Assembly: GCA_044464175.1 (NCBI GenBank)
Contig: JBIQLO010000193.1
Location: 1-7,582, forward strand
Length of the DNA: 7,582 nt
DNA from: JBIQLO01 sp044464175
Lineage (GTDB): Bacteria > Planctomycetota > Phycisphaerae > Tepidisphaerales > Tepidisphaeraceae
Direction: 5' to 3'
A program made the position numbers and the translations under genes. Within the stretch, counting starts at the first letter, position 1. The number at the start of each line of letters is the position of its first letter. A model generated the notes under the pieces. The model searched no databases. It saw only the letters and a program-made list of their open reading frames with translations, and was not told where the DNA came from. Positions 1 to 4,800 of the stretch are shown here, one piece after another.

Positions 1-490
1 CCGCGATGGAAGAGAAACCGGCCGCAGAACGGAAGAGCGTGCGCCTGGCTTGCTCTATGGGGTCGCCGCTCGTGATGTAGCTCAAATCAAACTCCGCCCG
101 GGCGTAGGGTGTAAACCGGCACTGGCGTACAAGCTCCCGGGCCTGGACAGGATCTCGCAGCACCCGGAACAGGTTGACGATCTCAATCACCTCGCCCCGC
201 TGATGCGGGGTGGCGCCGACCCGGATCAGGGTCAGGTCGCGCTCCAGGTAGGGCGTCTGCTTGAAATCCCCCACGGACACGACCGGCACCAGTTTCGCCA
301 GCTGCTTGCGCACCTGGTCCAGGGTGTTGTCATCGCCGGTGACGACGATCGTCATCCGCGACAACTGCGGATTCTCGGTGCGCCCCACCACCAGTGAGTC
401 GATATTAAACCCCCTGGCCGAAAACATGTTCGCCACGCCCGCCAGCACACCCGGTTCGTTCATCACCAATGCCGAAATCACATGTCGCAT
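1..490 (-). CDS. ilvN: Acetolactate synthase small (regulatory) subunit, partial
   Basis: Regulatory subunit of acetolactate (acetohydroxyacid) synthase. In this family the small subunit activates the catalytic subunit and carries feedback inhibition by branched-chain amino acids. The visible 163 codons start MRHVISALVMNEPGVLAGVA, followed by an ARGFNIDSL segment (residues 25-33) and NPQLSRMTIVV (40-50). These are the hallmarks of the N-terminal ACT domain (about 1-76). The start of the second domain follows (YLERDLTLIRV, 81-91; EVIEIVNLF, 100-108). The frame stays open to the left edge, so the C-terminus is missing. From residue 110 the sequence no longer resembles the usual family C-terminus, which normally continues with a G-x-(I/V)-(I/V)-D-V motif. 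The ATG at 490 is the only start that fits the family N-terminus, and no good Shine-Dalgarno precedes it. The stop of the basic-protein gene lies 57 bases upstream on the same strand, so cotranscription is possible. The identity is firm; ilvN versus ilvH naming is arbitrary here. Confidence 0.93.
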   Translation of the reverse strand, partial: MRHVISALVMNEPGVLAGVANMFSARGFNIDSLVVGRTENPQLSRMTIVVTGDDNTLDQVRKQLAKLVPVVSVGDFKQTPYLERDLTLIRVGATPHQRGEVIEIVNLFRVLRDPVQARELVRQCRFTPYARAEFDLSYITSGDPIEQARRTLFRSAAGFSSIA

Positions 491-547
491 GGGGGGCAGT
501 GTACGCCAAGGGGACCGGATTGAACAGAGCCCCTGCCGCCGATGGCT

Positions 548-937
548 TCAGCTTCCGCCCATCCGGCGCGGCAGCCCGATCCGGTTGCCCGCCGCTCCCC
601 CGCCGCGAGAAGCGCCGCCGGCGCCTCTGGCCCTGGCGGGCAGCTGCGGATGCTTCACGCCGGCCCCGCCGGCGCCGCCCAGGAGCGAGCCGACGGGCGT
701 CTGCTGCGGGCGGGCCAGGTCCTGCTTGATCTGGCGCAACATGCCGCCCGAGTGGGTTTCCTCGGTCCGCTGCCGGTTCAGCAGCATGCTCGCGGCCGCC
801 CGCGCCGCCAGGCCCGTGTCAATCAACGGCCCGCCGGACGGCGGGGCCGCCGGTGTCTTCTTTTTCGCAGTCTTGCTCGCGCCGGTTTTCCTGGCGCTTC
901 CCGCCGCCGTGCCGCCTGTTTTGCCTGTCTTGGCCAT
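548..937 (-). CDS. Small basic Ala/Gly/Lys-rich protein, unknown function
   Basis: Predicted 129-residue protein of unknown function. Residues 1-30 are rich in Lys, Thr, Ala and Gly (MAKTGKTGG start, KTAKKKTPA at 22-30), resembling histone H1-like tails. A central, probably helical segment follows (PLIDTGLAARAAASMLLNR at 37-55, then GGMLRQIKQDLARPQ at 64-78). The C-terminus is Gly/Arg/Ala-rich (LLGGAGGAGV at 85-94, RGAGGASRGGG at 104-114). The start at 937 is chosen because AAGGAG lies 7 bases upstream; the frame is open further back to 991, but nothing supports a longer form. There is no signal peptide or membrane segment. I have an impression of similar PLIDT-LAA proteins in planctomycetes but cannot verify it. 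The Ala/Gly-rich composition in GC-rich DNA makes spurious frames easy. The excellent ribosome binding site, divergent promoter space and non-repetitive centre argue that it is real. A nucleic-acid-binding role would be inferred from charge alone. Confidence 0.72.
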   Translation of the reverse strand: MAKTGKTGGTAAGSARKTGASKTAKKKTPAAPPSGGPLIDTGLAARAAASMLLNRQRTEETHSGGMLRQIKQDLARPQQTPVGSLLGGAGGAGVKHPQLPARARGAGGASRGGGAAGNRIGLPRRMGGS

Positions 938-944
938 GGATGAT

Positions 945-950
945 CTCCTT
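945..950 (-). promoter_or_regulatory. Shine-Dalgarno AAGGAG deciding the basic-protein start
   Basis: On the minus strand AAGGAG is followed by 7 bases and then the ATG at 937. This is near-ideal spacing and places the start at 937, not at the in-frame ATG at 991. Confidence 0.75.
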
Positions 951-997
951 GCGTCAATTTTTCCCTGTTCCTGCGCTTCCAATCCAGTCAATCATGT

Positions 998-1003
998 TAT
1001 CAT
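998..1003 (+). promoter_or_regulatory. Possible -10 box (TATCAT), possibly leaderless start
   Basis: TATCAT matches the bacterial -10 consensus at 5 of 6 bases and ends 8 bases before the ATG at 1012. No convincing -35 is seen. If used, transcription would begin at or within a base or two of the ATG, giving a leaderless mRNA. That agrees with the absence of a Shine-Dalgarno sequence before 1012 or the alternative ATG at 994. A single hexamer in a relatively AT-rich gap is weak evidence. Confidence 0.3.
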
Positions 1004-1011
1004 CCCAAATC

Positions 1012-2172
1012 ATGAATGACATCACCCCCTATATCGCCAATGCCGATGCCTTCCCGATCCTCCGCCATTGGGATTTCTTCAACCACGCCGGCGTCTCGCC
1101 GCTGCCGCGCGTCGCGGCGGATGCGCTCAACCGCTTTGCCATGGAGGTGGCGGGGGATGCCTATCTCGGGGCGCACTGGCATGAGGACATCGAGCGTCTT
1201 CGCGTCACAGCCGCCCAGTTGATGAACGCCCACCGCGATGAAATCGCCTTCATCAAGAACACCTCCGAAGGGCTGAGCATCGTCGCCAACGGCATCGACT
1301 GGAAGCCGGGGGACCGGATCGTCACCACGGCGGTGGAATACCCGGCCAACATCTATCCCTGGATGGAGGCGGCCCGCCGCCATCAGACGGAACTGGTGAT
1401 GGTGCCGGAGCAGAAGGACGCGGCGCGCCATGCGGTGGTTCCGCTGGAGGCGATCCTGAAGGAGGCGGCCCATCCCAGGACGCGCCTGGTGACCCTTTCG
1501 CATGTTGAATTCGCCTCCGGCCAGCGGCATGACCTGACCCGCATCGGGGCGTTCTGCCGCGAGCATGGGAAGCTGCTGTGCGTGGATGCCATCCAGAGCC
1601 TGGGGGTGGTGCCGGTGGATGTGCGGGCGATGAACATCGACTATCTCTCGGCCGACGGGCACAAGTGGCTGCTGGGCCCGGAAGGGGCGGGGGTTTTCTA
1701 CTGCCGCCGGGAACTGCTCGAGCAGACGCGCCCGTTGGTGGTCGGGTGGCTGAATGTGGTCAACGCGATGGATTTCGGAAACTACGACTACACGCTCAAG
1801 CCGGATGCGGCCCGATATGAGGCGGGCAGCCACAATGTGGCCGGGCTTCTGGCGCTCAAGGCGTCGATGGACATGATCGCCGGGATCGGCATCCCGGCCA
1901 TCACCGCGCGATTGAAGCATCTGGGGGATCATTTGTCTCAAAAGCTGTCCCAGAAGGGATACACGATCCTGAGCGCCCGCGACGAAGAGCAGTTCAGCGG
2001 GTCGGTGGTCTTCACCTCGCCCAGGCATGACCAGAAGGCGCTGGTGGAGCGGTTCCGCAAGGAACACCGAATCGAGCTGGCGTTCCGCGTCGGTCGTCTG
2101 CGCTGCTCGCCGCACTTTTACAACACCGAGCAGCAACTGGACCGGCTGGCCGAGCTTCTGCCGGGGCATTGA
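1012..2172 (+). CDS. Class V aminotransferase-fold PLP-dependent enzyme
   Basis: PLP enzyme of the fold type I, class V family (relatives of cysteine desulfurase, isopenicillin-N epimerase and phosphoserine aminotransferase), 386 residues. The N-terminal motif WDFFNHAGVSPLP (20-32) replaces the typical YLDNAAT. The cofactor-binding pattern is complete: NTSEG (83-87) for the phosphate, H164 in LSHVEFASG, D192 and Q195 in VDAIQSLG, and Schiff-base Lys218 in SADGHKWLLGPEG. The C-terminal GRLRCSPHFYNT (361-372) supplies the probable carboxylate-binding Arg, likely R364. The mobile Cys-containing loop of SufS/IscS is absent: the sequence runs straight from IELAFRVG to LRCSPH. So cysteine desulfurase activity is not supported. 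The substrate is unknown; an epimerase-, lyase- or aminotransferase-like reaction are all possible. ATG 1012 is preferred over in-frame ATG 994 (which adds MLSSQI) and over far longer open-frame extensions that would run into the divergent gene. No Shine-Dalgarno is visible for either. Confidence 0.9.
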   Translation: MNDITPYIANADAFPILRHWDFFNHAGVSPLPRVAADALNRFAMEVAGDAYLGAHWHEDIERLRVTAAQLMNAHRDEIAFIKNTSEGLSIVANGIDWKPGDRIVTTAVEYPANIYPWMEAARRHQTELVMVPEQKDAARHAVVPLEAILKEAAHPRTRLVTLSHVEFASGQRHDLTRIGAFCREHGKLLCVDAIQSLGVVPVDVRAMNIDYLSADGHKWLLGPEGAGVFYCRRELLEQTRPLVVGWLNVVNAMDFGNYDYTLKPDAARYEAGSHNVAGLLALKASMDMIAGIGIPAITARLKHLGDHLSQKLSQKGYTILSARDEEQFSGSVVFTSPRHDQKALVERFRKEHRIELAFRVGRLRCSPHFYNTEQQLDRLAELLPGH

Positions 2173-2184
2173 GCGGGCCGGATT

Positions 2185-2307
2185 TCGGTTGGGTTGGGTT
2201 CGTTGGGAAATACGCGCCTTGGGTTCGGCGGGGGAAATCGTGGATTCCGGAGCGCCAGAGGGGATTTGGGTCTGGTTCGTTTGGGTTCGTTGGTATTGGG
2301 GAACCGA
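2185..2307. repeat. G/T-rich degenerate direct repeat (TTGGGTTCG units)
   Basis: The nonamer TTGGGTTCG occurs exactly three times (2194-2202, 2219-2227, 2281-2289). The first and third extend to TTGGGTTCGTTGG (2194-2206 and 2281-2293). A variant, CTGGTTCGT, lies at 2272-2280. Purine/pyrimidine skew is strong, with G and T dominating the plus strand. The reverse strand reads as NEP/TNEP-like peptides, a pattern I associate with spurious planctomycete hypothetical proteins made from such spacers. It is probably a non-coding dispersed repeat; its function is unknown. Confidence 0.6.
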
Positions 2308-2409
2308 TGGAGCAATAGAGCGAAGAAGCAATGGACGGAAGTGGATGAAAGCGGTATGAGAGCATGGGGGAATATAGGCGCGTGTTAGGGGAAAGTCAAG
2401 AGGGGGTGA

Positions 2410-2523
2410 GGTAACCGTTCAGTCCTCACCTGTAGGCGGCCTCGTTGAGGCCGTCGCGGGGTCGACGACCCCGCCTCCAGAGGAGTCCGCCAGTGAGGGC
2501 ACTGGCGGTACTGAACGATTACC
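2410..2523. repeat. Three-hairpin element enclosed by 14-bp inverted arms
   Basis: The outer arms GGTAACCGTTCAGT (2410-2423) and ACTGAACGATTACC (2510-2523) are inverted repeats with one mismatch. Three hairpins lie between them. The first pairs 2435-2443 with 2447-2455 (9 bp including one G-T, loop GTT). The second pairs 2456-2463 with 2467-2474 (8 bp, loop GAC). The third pairs 2487-2495 with 2500-2508 (9 bp, loop AGGG). A competing 7-bp hairpin, GGTGAGG/CCTCACC (2405-2411 with 2424-2430), overlaps the left arm. The layout is a closed multi-branch structure at DNA or RNA level. It resembles a REP/BIME-like or MITE-like dispersed palindrome; it could also be a structured RNA or attenuate convergent transcription. 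No protein is supported here. Confidence 0.75.
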
Positions 2524-2528
2524 GTTGG

Positions 2529-2564
2529 AAAACCCCCCTCCCCTGCGCGTCTGCGGGAAAGGGG
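2529..2564 (-). terminator. Terminator-like hairpin after the MDR dehydrogenase
   Basis: On the minus strand, about 10 bases after the stop at 2575, bases 2564-2553 pair with 2546-2535. The 12-position GC-rich stem has two C-A mismatches and one G-T, with a 6-base loop. A short TTTT run (2532-2529) follows after two further G residues. This suits an imperfect Rho-independent terminator for the two-gene minus-strand unit. The U tract is short and the stem imperfect. Confidence 0.42.
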
Positions 2565-2574
2565 ATAAGGTGGG

Positions 2575-3528
2575 TCAGAAACCGATCAGGACCTTCAGCA
2601 CGCCGGGCCGCCCCGCAAGGTCCAGCGCTTCAACCCCCTGCTCGATTTTCATGCGGCGGAAGATCAGGCTGGTCACATCGACACTCTTCTGGGCCAGGGC
2701 GGCGATCGCCTGGCGGAAGGGGCCGCAGCGGCTGCCGATGACGGTGATCTCGTCGATGACCAGCGGGGCGAGGTTCAACGCCTGCCCGGCCGCCACGGTG
2801 CTTTTGAGGATGATCGTCCCGCGCGGGCGCACCATCCCCATCGCCATCTCGAATCCGGCGGCCGATCCGGTGCAGTCCACCACCACATCCTGGTCGTGGC
2901 GCGGCACAATCTCGCTCAGCGGGCGGGACCGAATCGACCATTTTTCGCACAGCCGCATCTTCTGGGGATGACGCCCGATGACGCGCACGGGGCAGCCGGC
3001 GTTGCGCAGCACCTGGGCGACGAGGAGGCCCAGGCGCCCATCCCCCAGCACCGTCACCCATTGGCGTCCATCGAGCTTGATCTGTTTCAAGACCTGGAAG
3101 GCAGCGGCCAGCGGCTCGACAAAGACCGCCTGCTCCTCCTCCACCGCATCGGGCAGGACATGCAGATTGGCGGCGGGAAGACGCAGAAAATCGGCGAATG
3201 CCCCGTTGTGCCGGTCAATCCCCAGGACCGAGCGGTTGCGGCAATGGTTGCTCAAACCGGAGAGGCACAGGTCGCAGCGCCCGCAGGCGATGTTGATTTC
3301 CCCGACCACGCGCTGGCCCGCCAGTGCCTTGTCGGGGGATTGGACCACCTCGCCCGTGAATTCATGGCCCAGAATGCCCTGGAAGTTCATATAGCCGCGG
3401 GTGATTTCCAGATCGGTGGCGCAGATGCCCGCCATGCGGACGCGCACCAACGTATCGCCCTCGGCAGCGGGCGGCTCCGGATGTCGCGGTTGAAAGGAGA
3501 GGCCGTTGTTGAAGACAATCGCGCGCAT
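2575..3528 (-). CDS. Zinc-type alcohol dehydrogenase-like (MDR) oxidoreductase
   Basis: Medium-chain dehydrogenase/reductase of 317 residues, predicted cytoplasmic and NAD(P)-dependent. The catalytic zinc site is recognisable: C36 in GICATDLEITRG, H55-E56 in GHEFTGEVV, and E138 in VFVEPLA as probable further ligand. The structural zinc lobe is complete, with four cysteines in CGRCDLCLSGLSNHC (C82, C85, C88, C96). The Rossmann glycine motif is LGDGRLG (161-167), and GSRCGPF (265-271) is typical of MDR relatives. It is shorter than the usual 340-350 residues, mainly in the cofactor domain, and the acidic residue that normally binds the NAD ribose is not obvious near VRVIGRHPQK (181-190). This may favour NADP. 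The start at 3528 lies 3 bases after the upstream stop, so translational coupling is likely. The substrate is unknown; the context suggests a sugar or nucleotide-sugar alcohol. Confidence 0.9.
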   Translation of the reverse strand: MRAIVFNNGLSFQPRHPEPPAAEGDTLVRVRMAGICATDLEITRGYMNFQGILGHEFTGEVVQSPDKALAGQRVVGEINIACGRCDLCLSGLSNHCRNRSVLGIDRHNGAFADFLRLPAANLHVLPDAVEEEQAVFVEPLAAAFQVLKQIKLDGRQWVTVLGDGRLGLLVAQVLRNAGCPVRVIGRHPQKMRLCEKWSIRSRPLSEIVPRHDQDVVVDCTGSAAGFEMAMGMVRPRGTIILKSTVAAGQALNLAPLVIDEITVIGSRCGPFRQAIAALAQKSVDVTSLIFRRMKIEQGVEALDLAGRPGVLKVLIGF

Positions 3529-3531
3529 GGG

Positions 3532-4710
3532 TCAGGCCGCCAGTTCGCGGAGGGGCGCGGGCAGTGCCTCGGCCGGGCGGTATTCGGTCACGGCCCGGCG
3601 CAGCGCCGCCCGAACCTCTACTTCCGCCCCCCCCACCGCTGAGGCCAGATCGGCCATCATGTGCTGGACCTGCCGGCGGTCGGGCGGAGGGAGCTTCCAG
3701 ACGCAGATGCCGGGGTGGCTGGTCGGGGCGATCTGCTCGTTTTCACAGGAGAGTTCTTCGTAGAGTTTTTCCCCCGGGCGGATGCCCGTGAAGACAATGG
3801 CGATGTCTTTGCCGGGGCGCAGGCCGCGCTGGCGGATCATGGCCCGGGCCAGATCCACGATCCGCACCGGGCGGCCCATGTCCAGCACGAAGACCTCGCC
3901 GCCGCGCCCGATCGCGCCGGCCTGCATGACAAGCTGGGCGGCCTCGGGAATGGTCATGAAATAGCGGCGCATGCCGGGATGGGTCACAGTGACGGGCCCG
4001 CCGGCGGCGATTTGCCGGGCGAAGATGGGGACGACGCTGCCGCTGCTGCCCAGGACGTTGCCGAAGCGGACCGAGAGGAAGCGTCCATTGGGCGTCGGCC
4101 GGGGACCGGGGGCCGGCAATTCCGGTGCGATTGGGCCCACGGCGCCGACATACAGCTCAGCGCATCGCTTGGTGGCTCCCATGACGCTGGAGGGATTGAC
4201 CGCCTTGTCGGAGCTGATGAGGACAAACGCCTCCACGCCGGTGGCCGCCGCCACATCGGCGACGATCTGAGTGCCAAAGACGTTGTTCTTGACCGCCTCA
4301 CCGACGTTGCGCTCCATCATCGGCACATGCTTGTGGGCCGCACAATGGAAGACCACCTGGGGGCGCTCGGCCTCGAACAGGGCCTCGATGCGCGGACGAT
4401 CGCAAATATCGGCGACATAGGGGCGGATGTCGGCGTCGGGGCAGCGCTCGCTCAATTCGCGGTCGATCTCAAAGAGCGGATTCTCGGCCCGCTCAACCAG
4501 CAGCAGGCGGCCGGGCTTGAAGCGCAGCACCTGACGGCAGATTTCCGAACCGATGCTCCCGCCGGCCCCGGTGACCAGCACGCGCATCCCGGCCAGGAAT
4601 TCCCGCAGTTGCGGCGTGTCCAAGTTGACCGGCGGACGCCCGAGGATGTCCAGTTCGGCATCGCTGCTGCGCGGGCGGCCTCGAAATTGGGAGAGAAAGT
4701 CTCGAATCAT
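3532..4710 (-). CDS. CapD/FlaA1-type nucleotide-sugar 4,6-dehydratase, soluble form
   Basis: Extended short-chain dehydrogenase of 392 residues in the polysaccharide-biosynthesis CapD/FlaA1/PseB group. Family members convert UDP-GlcNAc to 4-keto-6-deoxy sugars for capsule, O-antigen or flagellin glycans. Visible motifs: NAD-binding GAGGSIGSE (48-56), D101 in VADICDR, HCAAHKHVPMME (122-133), NNVFGT (142-147), SSDKAVNPSSVMGATKR (166-182), RFGNVLGSSGSVVP (215-228) and RPGEKLYEEL (311-320). The usual YxxxK is MxxxK (M177, K181), as is characteristic of this dehydratase group. The N-terminal membrane helices of WbpM-like long forms are absent; only about 40 residues precede the Rossmann fold. A Pro-rich insertion at about 191-209 (PIAPELPAPGPRPTP) sits after the active-site helix. 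The start at 4710 is chosen because AAGGA lies 5 bases upstream; in-frame ATGs at 4725 and 4755 lack support. It is the first gene of a two-gene unit with the MDR dehydrogenase. Confidence 0.92.
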   Translation of the reverse strand: MIRDFLSQFRGRPRSSDAELDILGRPPVNLDTPQLREFLAGMRVLVTGAGGSIGSEICRQVLRFKPGRLLLVERAENPLFEIDRELSERCPDADIRPYVADICDRPRIEALFEAERPQVVFHCAAHKHVPMMERNVGEAVKNNVFGTQIVADVAAATGVEAFVLISSDKAVNPSSVMGATKRCAELYVGAVGPIAPELPAPGPRPTPNGRFLSVRFGNVLGSSGSVVPIFARQIAAGGPVTVTHPGMRRYFMTIPEAAQLVMQAGAIGRGGEVFVLDMGRPVRIVDLARAMIRQRGLRPGKDIAIVFTGIRPGEKLYEELSCENEQIAPTSHPGICVWKLPPPDRRQVQHMMADLASAVGGAEVEVRAALRRAVTEYRPAEALPAPLRELAA

Positions 4711-4715
4711 GGGAT

Positions 4716-4720
4716 TCCTT
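4716..4720 (-). promoter_or_regulatory. Shine-Dalgarno AAGGA deciding the dehydratase start
   Basis: On the minus strand AAGGA is followed by ATCCC and the ATG at 4710. This selects the 392-residue form over the longer in-frame starts at 4725 and 4755. Confidence 0.6.
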
Positions 4721-4750
4721 CCCATCCATCGGCCAGTCCAACCCTTAAAG

Positions 4751-4780
4751 TACACATTTCTCGGACGTTGGGGCTATAAT
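4751..4780 (+). promoter_or_regulatory. Sigma70-like promoter of the DUF4058 gene
   Basis: A perfect -10 box TATAAT lies at 4775-4780. With an 18-base spacer the -35 position is TACACA (4751-4756), 4 of 6 to consensus. Transcription would start near 4786-4788, giving a leader of about 13-15 bases that just includes the Shine-Dalgarno. The -10 sits in GGGGCTATAAT (4770-4780), a string repeated before hemB. Confidence 0.6.
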
Positions 4781-4788
4781 GGCGAGCA

Positions 4789-4796
4789 GAGGTGAT
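4789..4796 (+). promoter_or_regulatory. Strong Shine-Dalgarno GAGGTGAT deciding the DUF4058 start
   Basis: GAGGTGAT is exactly complementary to the usual 3' end of 16S rRNA. The GAGG core ends 8 bases before the ATG at 4801. The GTG at 4792 and ATG at 4795 lie inside this site and so are unlikely starts. Confidence 0.75.
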
Positions 4797-4800
4797 GTCT

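Larger units (their letters stand above)
2173..2574. other. Gene-free spacer between convergent genes
   Basis: This 402-base gap separates the stop of the class V PLP enzyme from the stop of the MDR dehydrogenase. I see no credible gene: the open frames are short, low in complexity and lack ribosome binding sites. It contains a G/T-rich repeat stretch (about 2185-2307), a more neutral segment (about 2308-2400) in which I see nothing, a three-hairpin element (2410-2523) and a terminator-like hairpin (2529-2564). Confidence 0.8.

Noticed and set aside
1..164. Frameshift as the cause of the odd IlvN C-terminal region
   Set aside because: The frame stays open with ordinary codon use, and I could not find the canonical C-terminal motif in the other two minus-strand frames near the left edge.
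261..1019. Plus-strand open frame (252 codons) across ilvN and the basic-protein gene
   Set aside because: It lies opposite two minus-strand genes with better support and is Pro/Arg/Ala-rich. No family is recognisable.
1000..2331. Long open frame (443 codons) on the minus strand opposite the class V PLP enzyme
   Set aside because: It is antisense to a well-supported gene. Its product is Arg/His/Gln-rich without recognisable motifs, as expected from the complement of high-GC coding sequence.
2194..2388. Small plus-strand or minus-strand genes in the spacer after the class V enzyme
   Set aside because: The frames consist of the G/T-rich repeat, have no ribosome binding sites and no recognisable domains.
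2185..2523. CRISPR array or minimal array remnant
   Set aside because: The exact repeats are only 9-13 bases, are spaced irregularly and lack unique spacers of uniform length. No cas gene is nearby.
2896..3642. Open frame (248 codons) on the plus strand opposite the MDR dehydrogenase
   Set aside because: The zinc and Rossmann motifs are on the minus strand. The plus-strand product is compositionally a shadow.
3661..4779. Long open frame (372 codons) on the plus strand opposite the dehydratase
   Set aside because: It mirrors the CapD-type gene. The product is rich in Gly/Asp/Ala/His without domains, while the minus strand carries all family motifs.
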